A stretch of 64,000 bases of DNA. It comes from Cryptomeria japonica. Lineage: Eukaryota; Streptophyta; Pinopsida; Cupressales; Cupressaceae. Positions 23,966-35,420 of this stretch are shown piece after piece (the stretch's first letter is position 1; each line of letters begins with the position of its first letter). The stretch spans positions 340,856,502-340,920,501 of the forward strand of contig NC_081414.1 in assembly GCF_030272615.1 (NCBI RefSeq). Direction: 5' to 3'. The position numbers and the translations under genes were made by a program. The notes below the pieces were generated by a model. The model ran no database searches. It was not told where the DNA came from and worked only from the letters and a program-made list of their open reading frames with translations.

Positions 23966-23971
23966 TCTCCT

Positions 23972-24376
23972 TTGAAGAGGTTTTCTGTAGAGTTGGTCTC
24001 CACACCAGTTGTGCTCGATAATATCAAACACTTTCAAGTCTTTGAGGATGATACACACATTCTAGAATTTCTTGCTAATTCAGGGGCTTTTGAAGAACAA
24101 ATCATTGATACGAAGGATAGACCAAATGATCTTGATGAAGGGGGTGATGAAGAAATCATAAATTTGCATACGAACATTATTCCTAAAGGTATGGTCACTC
24201 TTGAAAGACTATTTGATTCAGATCCTAGGATAAAAGAAATATTGACAATGGATTCAGATGTCGGGAAGTATGAACCACATAATATTGGTCTAGAAGGCCA
24301 AGAGAAAATAGTGTACATTGGGAAGATTTGTACTCCCAATGAAAGAGAGAAAATTCGGCAAATCTTAAAAGAGTAA
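23972..24376 (+). pseudogene. pol: G1 linker between RNase H and RT
   Basis: A 134-residue open acidic piece (with LEFLANSGAFEEQIIDTKDR) leads into the RT N-terminal region (VTLERLFDSDPRIKE, NEREKIRQILKE). It is in pol orientation and covers the link between archaeal-type RNase H and RT. I recognise no catalytic motif. Confidence 0.55.
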
Positions 24377-25770
24377 ATTGATGTTATAGCGTGGGGATAC
24401 GAAGATTTGAAAACTTTTGATACATCAATCATCACTCATGTTATACCTTTGAAACCCGATATAAAACCACTCATATAGAAGCAATGACTGGTTAATTCAT
24501 TGATAGAATCCTTGATTTTCAAGGAAGTTCAAAAGCTTCTTGTTGCTAGGATTATTTTTCTGGTATGTCACTCCACTTTGGTTGCCAACTTAGTGCCAAT
24601 AAGGAAAAAGAATGGGAAAATCTAGCTTTGTGTTGATTTTTGCAACCTCAATAAGGCATCAGAAAAGGATAATTTCTCGCTCCCTTCCTTAGATGAGGTA
24701 TTATAGACCGTTAATGGTTCACAAATGATGTCATACCTAGATGGTTATTCTGGATATAGTCAAGTTTTGGTGAACCATGAAGACCACATGAAAACAACGT
24801 TTACTACAAAGTGGGAAATTTATGCATACCGAAGGATGCCATTTGGGTTAATTAATGTTGGAGCAACTTTCTAGAGAGAAATGGACACATCTTTCAAAGC
24901 CCTGATTGGCAAATGTATTATTATATATATGGATGACCTGACTTTATTTTCTAAAGTCAGAGGAGATCAGCCAGACCACCTCCATAAAGCCTTAGAAAAA
25001 TGTTGAAGATATGGGATATCCCTTCATCCCAAGAAGTGTGTATTTGGGGTGGCTAAAGGGAAGCTCCTCGATCACGTAATTTCTAAAAGAGGAATATCTA
25101 TAGACCCAAATTGAGTAGATGCATTGTTAAAATTGCAGATGTCTGGAAGTAAAAAGGGGATGAGATATTTCTTTAGGAAAATCAACTTTGTTAGAAAAGT
25201 TATCAATGGGTTTGCAGAGATAGTCAAGCCACTAAATGAAATGATGAAGAAGGATGCTAAGATTGAATGGACAGCAGAAGCAAAAGAGGCTTTCACCCAA
25301 ATCAAGAATTCCACACTGAAGCTCCTATATTAACTAGTCCTGACTATACTCTACCTTTTTTATATATATTCTTTTGCTTCATTGCATTCATGCATGATCG
25401 TTATAACACAGAGGCAAGCAAGGGATGAGAAACCCATCACATTCATGAGATCCCCTTTCAAGAGTGTTGGGGTGAGATATTTTGCTCTTGAGAAATAGGA
25501 TTTTTCTTTAGTAAGAGTAGTCAAGAAATTAAGACATTAATCTTGAGAAGTAAAGTCTATGTAATTGTACCTTATCAAGCAGTTAATTCACTTCTTATGC
25601 AATCAAATCTGGGAGAACACCGAGGGAAATGGATGGCTATTTTACAAGAGTTTTATCTAGAGATGCATCTGATGAAGTTAGTGAGAGGCCAATGTTTGTC
25701 TCAAGCTATGGCGACTGATATCCTTCAAATCCAATGCCAACAGTATACATTGCAGTCATTCACTTAGGAC
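24377..25770 (+). pseudogene. pol: G1 reverse transcriptase and RNase H
   Basis: RT motifs in order: LVPIRKKNGKI then LCVDFCNLNKA, MSYLDGYSGYSQ with a catalytic Asp, MPFGLINVGATF, and the YMDD box at 24926-24937. HPKKCVFGVAKGKLL and the thumb follow, with open piece 25124-25333. The Ty3-type RNase H remains as RQARDEKPITFMRSPFKSV, VRYFALEK and the end HRGKWMAILQEFYLEMH. The sequence is crossed by many stops (24367, 24478, 24625 and 24706, for example). Codons for Gln and Trp are again the usual victims. The family role is cDNA synthesis; this copy is inactive. Confidence 0.8.
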
Positions 25771-27020
25771 CCATGGTACATGGATTTGGTTTTTATTTTT
25801 CTAAATAACAAGTTTCATGAGGGGTTGATAGCCATGCAATGACGAGCTTTAAGGCTCAAAAGTGCCAATTATATGATCAAGGATTTGACACTTTATAGGA
25901 AAAACTATGAAGGTATTTACCTTTGATGTCTTCATCATCAGGAAGCTTGTAAAATGATCAAGGAATTCCATGGGAAGTATGGTACAAGTCATGCGTCAAC
26001 AGATGCCACTGCACATCAGATTCTAAAGGTTGGGTATTACTATCCTAGTATTTTCAAAGATACTCATGAGCATGTTCGCCATTGTCATACATGACAAGCT
26101 GCAACTTCTAGAGATAGGAATCCTACCATACCTCTCCAATCAGTGTTTGAGGTAAGACCATTCGCCCAATGGGCATTGGGTTTTGTAGGTGTCATTAATC
26201 CAAATTCGTGTGCAGGACATAAGTTCATTCTTACAGTAACAAATTATTGCACCTGATGGACGGAGGCCATAGCATGTTGGAATGCTAATGCGGAAGTTAT
26301 TATGAAATTCATTGAAGAATGAATCATCACCAAGTTTCATATGCCATTCACTCTGGTATGTGACAACAACCCATCTTTTATTTATGCACAATCGATGCAA
26401 TGGTCATATGAGTATAAGGTGATATTGAAATTCTTATCCAATTACTATCTACAAGTTAATGGAGTAGCTAAATCCACGAACAAGAACATCCTAGATGTCA
26501 TTAAAAAACTACTTGAGAAAAATCCCAGGGATTAGCACAATCTATTGAGATACACTTTATGGGATGATTGAACTAGAGTTAAAGCCGCCCTAGGAACTTC
26601 TCTATATTACCTTATTTATGGCCAAACTTTTATCTTCCCGATCAATTTACAAATACCTGTCCTCTAGTTAATGAGAGAACTTGAAATTGAGGATCAGGTA
26701 GAAGTTTGTCTCCTAAATCTATTAAAACTTGATGAGAAAAGGATTAATACCCTACACCACTTCGCTAAGCATCAATCCATTGTTAAGTGATGGTTTGACA
26801 AAAGAGCCAAGGTGGAAGTCTTTCGGATCTTTGACCTAGTTTTGTTATGAGATAAGGCCAAGGAGAAGAAGGGTGATCACCATAAGTTTCAAAGGTTGTG
26901 GTTGAGTCCTTACCAGATAAACAAAATTTTAGGAGAGAACACCTTTAGGTTAAGCTCTTTGACTGGAGTACTAGTACCATTGCCTGTCAATGGTTAGTTC
27001 CTCAAGCACTATTTTGACTA
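25771..27020 (+). pseudogene. pol: G1 integrase
   Basis: Zinc-binding region HHQEACKMIKEFHGKYG then HEHVRHCHT (about 25935-26095), with the second Cys next to a stop. The core has WALGFVGVINPNS where the catalytic Asp is expected (here Gly), LVCDNNPSFIY with the second Asp, and YYLQVNGVAKSTNKN where the catalytic Glu is Lys. The C-terminal part ends in KFQRLWLSPYQINKILGENT, FRL, near 27020. Two of three catalytic residues are lost, with many stops. No chromodomain is seen. Confidence 0.75.
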
Positions 27021-28144
27021 ATCCATAGTGAAGCTTAACCTATTATACTATAGTAGATTAGTTGTTTTTGTTTTTGTTTGTTTTCTTTGGTTCTTGTTTG
27101 TGTTTGTATGCTTGTTGTGTTTTCGCTTTGCTGCATGCCTGTTTCCCTTTTTGTTTTTGTTTGTTTGTTTCATTTCTTTTTGTTTTCTTCCATTTTTATT
27201 TGTCGGGATATATGCTTATTCTCAAGGATTTTGAAGAGTAGGTGTTCTTTGCATGACAATTTGCCAAATTTGAGAGACTTTGACTCTTTGCTCTTTACAA
27301 CTTCATTATTATTTGGCTAATTTTGAAATATTTGTCTACACTCATCCAAGGTGGTATATAATGGTTTAAATATGATTTGAGTTTTTGACCCTCAATTGGA
27401 AAAGGATAGCTTGATTACTTAGCACTACCATCACACTAAGATACATCAAAAAAATTATAAGATAGAAGATGAACTTGTTTCCAAGTGAAAAATTAGATGT
27501 TAGGATGTTTCACGTTGTTCACCGCGGTTCCCAACCTAGTAATCGGAATTCAATGTTTGAAAGTTGTCCATAATGTTTTCAAGAAGAAAAGAAAGAGAAA
27601 ATAAATGATCCACTTAAAGAAACTAAACTTGGGTGTTTTAAGTAATCTCCACCGGGGCTATGGATGCATGGCTGGTAGTGGAGCACTACTTGATGAGAAC
27701 CAAAGGTATCTCTGTTGGGGCTATGAATGCCTAGCTGGAAACAGAGCTATGCCGAAGATAACCTTGCACGAAACACATTGATTAATTTCACCTATGTAGC
27801 TTGGGCCCAGTTTCCTTTATTTATATTCATTATTGAAAATGATGGAGTAATAAATCATGCATAAACAATTAAGAGTTAATCTTCTTTAGTTATGGAATTG
27901 ATTGTTTGTTCATTGATTCACTCATCTTTTCTCTCTTATACATCCTTTTAAATGATAGTATCCTTAGGCATCAGGTTAACCAGAGATTCTAAAGTTAAAA
28001 AATGCCTCGAGTCATTTTTCCCAGATAGTCACCATTTGTTATACCTTGCATACCTAACCCCATTAGTTTCCTTGTCTTCAAAATGTGGGTCCCTCTTTTT
28101 TCTTTTTGTAGCTTTGTTTTTTTTATTTTTAGGTTTTGCCTAGA
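27021..28144 (+). other. G1 region 3' of pol
   Basis: 27040-27200 is T-rich (TTTGTTTTTG words) and gives chance hydrophobic ORFs. 27645-27775 holds two diverged copies of a segment of about 63 bases (GGGGCTATGGATGCATGGCT / GGGGCTATGAATGCCTAGCT). Nothing else recognised. Confidence 0.5.
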
Positions 28145-29300
28145 CACCCCGAAACCTCAGAGTCTCAAGGAGTCCTTTTTTTTTTTTTTCTTAAGTCCTA
28201 CCTTAGAACTATGGAGTCCCGAAGTAGGTGTTTGTTATGTTTTTCACTACCTCGGAACCCTAGATCCCCAGAGTCCTAAAGTCATGCCTTGCCCTTTTTT
28301 CATTGACACCTCAGAACTTTGGAGTCCCAAAATTCTGAGTTCTTCATGTTTTGTTGTGTTGTCTTGACAACCCTAGAACCCCAGAGTCCCAAGGTTGTTT
28401 TTCTCTTTTTCGCCCTGCAACCGCAGAGTCCCGAGGTTGTTTTGCTCTTTTTCAACCCAAAACCCCAGAACCTCAGAGTCTCGAGGTCTTCTTCATGTTT
28501 TGCTGGCTTTCACTCCAGAGTACTGAGGTGAATTTTTTTTTCTTTTTGTTTATCGCCTCAGAAGTCCAGAACCCTAGACTTCTGAGGTCTTGTTTAAGGT
28601 GATCGTACAAACAAAGTTTGAAGGGGTGTAAATAGGAGGAATGAACTTTTCTAGGTTCATTAGTACACTAAAGTTTTTCAAGGTTCCCAGTTGTGACCTC
28701 CCGACTTTGTGCCTCCATGTTGCTAGGTTTTTGTGTTTTTTTTTAGTTTAGATTTTATATTTAGTCTTTCCTCATTTTGCGTGTTTTGTTTTTTTCTACG
28801 TGCCCTCGGTTTTCCCAACCTTAGAACCGCAAAGTTCCAGGCTAGGTAGTTTTTCTTTACCTCAGAACCCTGGAACCCTGGAGTCCCAAGGTTGATTCCT
28901 TTTAGGTTGTGTGTTCACCTTGAAACCTTAGAACCCTGGGGTTACGGATCATCTTAAACCTACGAAGTGAACTACCCTAGACCTCAGAATGTCAGAACCC
29001 CGAAGTCTCGAGGTCCTTTCTTATTGGGCCACTGCTTTAACCCTGGAACCTCGAAGTTCCACATACTTTTGGTGCCTTATTGAACTACCCCAGAACCCCA
29101 AAGTCCCAAAGTCTTCCTTTTCTATCTACCTCAAAACCCTAGAGTTCTGGACTCTATTTGTTTTATCCAACCTCAGAACCCCAGAGTTACGAACTTTGTT
29201 TTTCAAGCCCATGCTAACCTTGGAACCCCAGAGTTTTGAAGTCAGCTATCTTATAAGGAAATTATTTACCCCGAAACCTAGGAGTCCCGAGGGGGATGAT
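28145..29300 (+). repeat. Array of about 20 irregularly spaced imperfect palindromes in G1
   Basis: A core close to ACCTCAGAACCCC then AGAGTCCCGAGGT recurs with spacers of very different length, often T-rich. Clear examples lie near 28155, 28250, 28308, 28370, 28415, 28465, 28556, 28860, 28985, 29090, 29170 and 29275. The core is close to its own reverse complement: the outer ACCTC/GAGGT arms pair and inner bases alternate between pairing and not. The array lies directly before the splice-like site and the ATG of the extra ORF. It gives overlapping chance ORFs rich in Pro, Ser and Leu. Confidence 0.7.
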
Positions 29301-29342
29301 GTTATTGATATTTTTGTTAAGCATGAAAGGGATTAATTTGTG

Positions 29343-29356
29343 ATTCTTTCTTGCAG
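29343..29356 (+). promoter_or_regulatory. Possible 3' splice site before the G1 extra ORF
   Basis: ATTCTTTCTTGCAG is a pyrimidine-rich run ending in CAG, 14 bases before the ATG at 29371. Downstream ORFs of some plant LTR elements are made from spliced RNA, so this is a reasonable but unproven acceptor. Confidence 0.35.
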
Positions 29357-29370
29357 ATTAGAGCATTTAG

Positions 29371-30728
29371 ATGGACCCAAATTCTAGCAAGAGAGGCAAG
29401 GAGATGGACAAACTTCCCATAACCATGAAATATCAATATCAAGGGCAGGTTTATGTTTCAAAGTTGGATGACCAGATTAAATGGGTGACAAATACAGAGG
29501 TGGGGCACATCGAGTTTGAGGATATCAAGACATAATTAGATCGACTAAGGCTAGAAGCCCCATTGAGGAGAATTAAGAGATCAGGCCTTGTGGAGGCAAC
29601 CATTTTCCCGTAATTAGTCCAATCTCCTGAATTCATTATGACTGTTGCACAGTTCTATAATGCAGATATAAGAAAGTGCATAGATGATTAGGGTAGAACA
29701 GTAATTGATTTATCAGCAGATATGTTGGGATTTGTGTTTGGCATCCCTATGAGGGATGAAGTTCTCCTAACTACCAAGGACGAAGCTGATGGAGTATGGA
29801 ATAGCAATATTGCTCCAAACAAGAGACATATGAATGAGAATTAGTTAGAAGAGGAGAGGAAGACAAGGTTAAAAGCCACATATGTTTTGAGGGCAGACTT
29901 CAAGGAGTCACAATGAGACTTGATCATCATGTTAAGCAAGGCCTTCGGCAAGCTAGATTGTCAGCACTTCCATCCCTGGATGTTCTATTTCATGATAGCT
30001 ATACTTATAATGAAACAATACTTTGACTGGGCCCAAATTCTATATGATAACATCCATAAGCAAATGAAAGAGGTGCATCAAATGAAGAAATTATTCTTCA
30101 CTTCCTATGTTATCTAGGTGGCTGCCTGAGTAGGTAAATTCATGGGATTACAGATAGAGGGTTAGCTAGGAGATGAGGAAGGGAAGAAAAAGGTGTGGGA
30201 GTATTACTCGCAACTTCCTCTAAACAATGCAAAGGCGTATTTTAAAAGAATAAAATGTGCCTTCCTTTTCCTTGTTATCATTAAACTCACAGGTGATACA
30301 AGTTATAAGATAAGCCCAGAAGCAATGGCAATTATCAGAGAATGGGTATGTTGGTTCATTCCGAATAAATTTTCTACATCTATCAAAGTTAGTGGGTTCA
30401 CAGGGAACCCTATGTTGTTGTGGCAATACTGCAATGATCACCTTATTTTGCTATAATATGTCAGGAAGATACTCAGCCTTCAATCCATTTTGTCCTCAAA
30501 ACAAAAGGCAGGTATAGATTTCTCAATTTCTATCGGTTATTTCTCCTGTTCAAAAATTCAGGTAGCAAAAACAATAGAGCAGGAGCTCCAGGATCTAAAT
30601 CTTAAGGAATTTAATTATGCAAGGGAGTATTATGATCCTTATGGTAAGCTAAAGAAAATCACGCCAAAAGTATATGAGGGCCAAAATCCTAGATTGGAGG
30701 ATTTTTGGGTGAACCTTCAAGATCGATT
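29371..30728 (+). pseudogene. G1 sense extra ORF, first part
   Basis: ATG at 29371 (Met-Asp-Pro-Asn-Ser-Ser-Lys) opens a frame that stays the same to 30728 with at least eight in-frame stops, so it was once one protein. Visible pieces are a charged N-terminus, a segment with LSADMLGFVFGIPMRDEVLL, then long helical parts (WMFYFMIAILIMKQYFDWAQ and PEAMAIIREWVCWFIPNKFS). There is no enzyme motif, CCHC or signal peptide; one hydrophobic helix around 29975-30020 could be buried or in a membrane. With the later parts (53902-55551, 60609-61221) it would exceed 1,100 residues. I do not recognise it; such ORFs in Gypsy elements are called extra or envelope-like by position only. CopA cuts it at 30728. 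Confidence 0.6.
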
Positions 30729-31287
30729 GTGGAATGCGAAAAAGAATTGTGTGAAGGTATATGCGACAATAAGCAAAGCTATACACGCAGACATCATTTG
30801 AAGGTAAAGAAAGGTTTTTGGTGAAAGCATATCAGAACTACACCTGTACTAAATCTAGCATATAAAGATGCTATTTTGAGAAGTACATCCTTATTGGATT
30901 TAACCATCCAATTGTAGTCAGTGTGATTCCTATTCTATGTTTGAGTAGTGAGCTCTAGGCGCTTGGCCTTTCTGCATGTGCAAACCCCATTTGTATACAC
31001 TTACTATCTACAATAGTATCATCTGATTATGGGTAAGGTTTCCCACTATGGTTTTTCCCCTTATAGGGTTTCCACATACAAATATTGGTGTTATGTGTTG
31101 TGGATGACTTTGTCTTTTTGTTTCATGCATTAATCTTTACCGGTATTGCAATTATCTGATGAAACTGTCCACTGGCATAAAAGACTATTTCACCGGTATT
31201 AAGCAGAAAGTTGATTAAGCTGTTTTTGGTTTAAATTTATTTGACAACTGATTCACCCCCCCTCTCAGTTGTCTCTAGGACCTAACA
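30729..31287 (+). repeat. CopA 5' LTR, 5'-truncated
   Basis: Matches 53342-53901. It includes the U5-like word GTGAGCTCTAGGC (30948-30960) and the ATTCACCCCCCCTCTCAGTT stretch close to the end CCTAACA. The upstream half present at 35863-36284 is missing here. Confidence 0.85.
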
Positions 31288-31289
31288 AT

Positions 31290-31301
31290 TGGTATCAGAG
31301 C
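31290..31301 (+). other. CopA primer-binding site
   Basis: TGGTATCAGAGC, the standard plant Copia site complementary to the initiator Met-tRNA 3' end, two bases after the LTR. Confidence 0.9.
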
Positions 31302-31343
31302 TTACTCCTCTTTTGCAAAAGTTTAACAGCTTGAGGAGATCCA

Positions 31344-32327
31344 ATGTCTACTAACTATTTCAAGAAGGACAGTCCTAAACTTGATGGAACCAACTATGCC
31401 ATATGGAAAATCAGAATGGAGACACATCTAAATTGCATTGAAAATGACATTTGGGAAGTTAAAAAGAATGGCTATACTACTCCTACTCTTGGTTAGCCTA
31501 ATCCTCCTACCTTGGGAAGAGATGAAGAAAATGATTGCAAAGCAAGAGAAGCACTTTTCAGCGCACTAACAGAGCAACAAATCATGGGATTATCAGACAA
31601 ATCAACTACTAAAGCTATTTGGGATCATTTGGAAACACTAAATGAAGGAGATTACATAGTCAAAATTACAAAACTTGAAAGCTTCCGGGTCAGGTATCAA
31701 AATTTGAAAATGGAAGATGATGAAAGGATTTCTTCTTTTGTGGAAAGAGTTAATGAAATCATTTTGGGTATTAAATATTGTGGAGGAACCTTAAGTGAAG
31801 ATGAAATTGTTTCAAAAGTTTCAAGAGGATTGCCACTGGCATATAAAATGAAAGTTACTACTATAAATGGGTTAAGAACAATGCCTAATACATTAGTAAC
31901 TAGAGATACATTGATTGGAAAACTTTCAGCCTTTGAAATTGAGGAATTTGGTCCTGTTGCTACTATAAAGACAAACTTAGCCTTTAAAGCATCAACATCA
32001 TTTGCATCATCATTTGACAAATCTGATTAGAAAGCCTTTTATGCAAGAGAACTTGAGGAAAGCACAAGAGAAAATGAAGAGCTTGAAAAACTTGAAGCAC
32101 TATTTACAAGAAAAATGGCTAAAGGTCCAGTTGGAAGTAAGTATGAAGGTAAAGCACCCTTTAAATATTTTAACTACAATAAGATTGGTCATATGGCTTC
32201 AAGATGCCCTGATAGACATGTTGGACTAAGAGAAGAAGCTAGAAGGACATACAAGCCTAACCCTAAATATTAGAGATACAGATTTAAGAAGAATAAAGAC
32301 AAATCTTGTTATCTTGCTGATGAAGGA
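31344..32327 (+). pseudogene. gag: CopA gag
   Basis: ATG at 31344 (Met-Ser-Thr-Asn-Tyr-Phe-Lys-Lys-Asp) starts a Copia gag of the UBN2 type: KLDGTNYAIWKIRMETHLN, a stop at 31494, then the open piece 31512-32030 with IMGLSDKSTTKAIWDHLETL and a helical capsid. The zinc knuckle near 32160-32215 reads YFNYNKIGHMASRCPD, with both Cys of the first CxxC pair lost (Tyr and Tyr). Gag packages the RNA. The start is supported by the matching start of CopB gag and by the conserved leader just before it. Confidence 0.85.
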
Positions 32328-33900
32328 GTGACTGATGATTCTGATGAGGATCTGGCAGACAATGGATGGGTTTTTGTTGCTATAATAGAAGATCAATCAG
32401 AACCTATAGTCCAACCGGTAGAGCAGGCCTTGGCAGCTAAAATTGAAGTAAACGATGAGTGGATCATTGATTCAGGATGCTCACATAATATGACAGGAGA
32501 TAAAGGTAAATTCTTGAACTTTCAAGAATATAATGGAGGCCTAGTAAGATTTGGAGATGATAAAGCTTGTCTAATCAAAGGTAAGGGTACAATATCTCTT
32601 GATGGTAAGCATAATACTAACAATGTTTACTATTTTGAAGGTTTAAAGCATAATATTTTGAGTGTTGGTCAATTAGTTGAGAAAGGATTTCAGTTACAAT
32701 TCAAAAATGGAAAATGCAAAATCATGAATAGAACTAGTTTAGAAATTGCAACCGGTAATCAAACTAGAGGTAATATCTTTCATCTGAATAATAGTGAAAA
32801 GACATGCTTGATTGCACATATTGATAAAAGTTGGCTATGGCATAAGAGACTCTAACAATTAAACTTTGATTGCGTGGTAAAAATCAGTACTACTAAGGTA
32901 GTTAGAGATTTACCTAAAATTGTCAAACCTCACAATACAATATGTAAGGAATGTCGATTTGCAAAACAAGTTAGAGCTAGTTTCAAAAGTATTCCAAAAA
33001 AATCCAAAAATGCTCTTGATTTAATTCACACTGATTTATGTGGTCCAACTAGAACTAAAAGCTTACAAGATGATAGATACTTCATGCTAATCATTGGTGA
33101 CTATTCTATAATGTGTTGGCTTACTTTTCTCAGAGAAAAATATGAAGCACTTGGAAAGTTTAAACTATTCAAAGAAATGGTTGAAAATGAAACCAGTAAG
33201 AAAATCAAATGTCTAAGATCAGATCAAGGAGGTGAATTTACATCTAAGGAATTTAATGCATTCTGTGAAGTGAATGGAATCAGAAGATAGCTATCACCAC
33301 CTCGGACACCACAGCAGAATGGAGTTGTTGAAAGGAAAAATAGAACTATCTTAGATGCAGCTAGAAGTATGTTATCAGAAGCAAACCTACCACATGTATA
33401 TTGGAGAGAGGTAGTAAGTACAATGGTCTATACATTCAAAAAGGTTCACATCAAAGGTGAAACCAGTAAGATCCCTCATGAGCTATGGTTTGGTATTACT
33501 CCTACTCTTAAATATTTCAAAATATTTGGAAGTATATTCTATATTAGAAGAGATGAGTATATTGGAAAATTTGATCCTAGAAGTGATGAAGGAATATTTC
33601 TTAGTTATTCATCTAAGAGTAAAGCATATAGATGTTTTAACAAAAGATTGCAGAAAATTATTGAGAGTACAAATGTGAAGATTGATGAACAATTCAGAGA
33701 AACTTCAAGGTATATAGATTCTGAACCGGCAACAAAAATTCTAACAAATGAACCTACACTGAACCCACCAGCATAGAATGAAGATCCAGCTACACTGATA
33801 TCATCTGAAAATTCCACTATGATTGAGGAACAATAGAAAACAAAGACACCCCGGTATGTAAGATTGAATCATTCTGAAGATCAGATAATTGGAAACAAGT
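32328..33900 (+). pseudogene. pol: CopA protease and integrase
   Basis: Protease active site WIIDSGCSHNMTGD, with the Asp at 32469-32471. GAG-pre-integrase follows (SWLWHKRL, then CKECRFAKQVRASF with the zinc Cys pair). The integrase core shows LIHTDLCGPTR, CLRSDQGGEFTS and PQQNGVVERKNRT, so the Asp, Asp and Glu residues are all present. The C-terminal part has VYWREVVSTMVYTFKKV. Stops at 32853 and 33288 and others interrupt it. This order, protease and integrase before RT, defines Copia. Confidence 0.88.
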
Positions 33901-35420
33901 ATAAAGGATTTATGACAAGAGGAAGATTGGAAAATGAAGAGGTATGTCTTATTTCTAAAAATTGAACCATCATCAGTTAATGAGGCATGTGAAGATAAAT
34001 ATTGGACTAAAGTTATGGAAGAAGAATTAGAACAAATTGAGAAGAATAACACTTGGACATTAGTTCCCCGCCCTAAAGATAAAAATGTAACTGGAACCAA
34101 ATGGGTATTCAGAAACAAAATAAATGAAGATGGTAAGGTTATTAGAAATAAAGAAAGACTAGTGTATAAGGGATATTCTCAGAAAGAAGGAATTGATTAT
34201 AATGAAACTTTTGCACCGGTAGCTATAATTGAGGTAGTCAGACTGTTTTTGGCTTTTGTAGCACATAAGAACTACAAAGTATATCAAATGGATATTAAAT
34301 GTGCATTTCTAAATGGATATCTTGAAGAAGAAGTTTTAATTGAACAACTTGATGGATTTTCTTTGACAGATAACAAAGATATGGTTTGCAGGTTAAGGAA
34401 AGCTTTGTATAGATTGAAACAAGCTCCAAGAGCTTGGTATGCAAGATTGGATAAGTATCTTTTGAAAATTAGTTTTTCTAAAGGTAATGCTGACAACAAC
34501 TTATATTATAAAGTGACTAATGATGACATCTTGGCTATAGAAGTTTTTGTTGAAGATATAATCTTTGGAGGAGAAGATGGATTATGTAAAGACTTTTCTA
34601 TTAAAATACAACAAGAATTTGAAATGTCTATGATTGGTAAGATAAGATTCTTTTTAGGATTGCAGATCTCATAGACTGACAAAGGCATATTCTTAAGTCA
34701 ATCCAAATACTTAAACAAGTTACTAAAGAAATTTGGGATGGAAAACTTTAAACCGGTAAGCACACCTATGACTACAAATGACAAACTATCACTAAAGGAT
34801 GAATCTACACCTGTTAATCCAACTAGGTACAAATCTATGATAAGAGGTTTACTGTATTTGACATAAACCAGACCTGATATCATGAATGTAGTATGTATTG
34901 TTTCAAGATTTCAGATTAATCATAGAGAAAATCATGAATCAACAGTAAAAAGAATTTTTCGGTACTTACAAGGCACTACAAATCTTGGATTATGGTATCC
35001 TAGAGATGAAAACTTTGAACTATGTGCATACATAGATGCAAATTGGGTAGGAGATGTGGATGATAGAAAAAGCACCACCAGCAAAGCATTCTTTCTTGGA
35101 AGCAGACTAGTTTCTTGGTTGAGTAAGAAACAAAGTTGTACATCCTGATCAACAGCAAAATAAGAATATGTTGCAGCAGCAACTAACTGTACATAGGTAC
35201 TATGGCTTAAACAAATGTTGAAAGATATAAAGGTAAAATACAAGGAGCTATAACTATCTATTGTGATAACACAACAACAATTAATATATCTAAGAATCCG
35301 GTACCACATTCTAAAACAAAACATGTTTCCATCAAACTAAATTTTCTAAGGAAAAATGTTGAAGCAAAAGAAATAAAACTGGTTTATGTGAATACTAAAG
35401 AGTAGATTGCATATATTTTC
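33901..35420 (+). pseudogene. pol: CopA reverse transcriptase and RNase H
   Basis: The open piece 33934-34674 covers the RT fingers and palm: WTLVPRPKDKNVTGTKWVF, YKVYQMDIKCAFLNGYLEEE and LYRLKQAPRAWYARLDKYL. The active-site box at 34546-34557 reads FVED in place of the usual YVDD, so a key Asp is changed to Glu. RNase H follows with AYIDANWVGDVDDRKSTTSK (35028 on) and SWLSKKQS, then decays. Stops occur at 34672, 34864, 35146 and 35161. The usual end motif (ADIFTKPLPKE-like) is near 35410-35440. Confidence 0.85.

Noticed and set aside
27028-27320. Hydrophobic ORF after G1 integrase as a membrane protein
   Set aside because: It comes from T-rich low-complexity DNA (TTTGTTTTTG words) and both overlapping frames look hydrophobic.
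28083-28602. ORFs in the palindrome array as a repeat protein
   Set aside because: They are overlapping frames over a DNA repeat, with no constant reading frame from unit to unit.
28145-29300. CRISPR-like array
   Set aside because: The cores vary and spacing ranges from near zero to over 100 bases; the context is a plant retrotransposon.
29371-30728. The G1 extra ORF as a classical envelope gene
   Set aside because: No signal peptide, cleavage site or clear C-terminal membrane anchor could be seen; only its position fits.
31290-31301. tRNA gene at the Met-tRNA-like sequence
   Set aside because: Only the short complement to the tRNA 3' end is present, as a primer site; no cloverleaf surrounds it.
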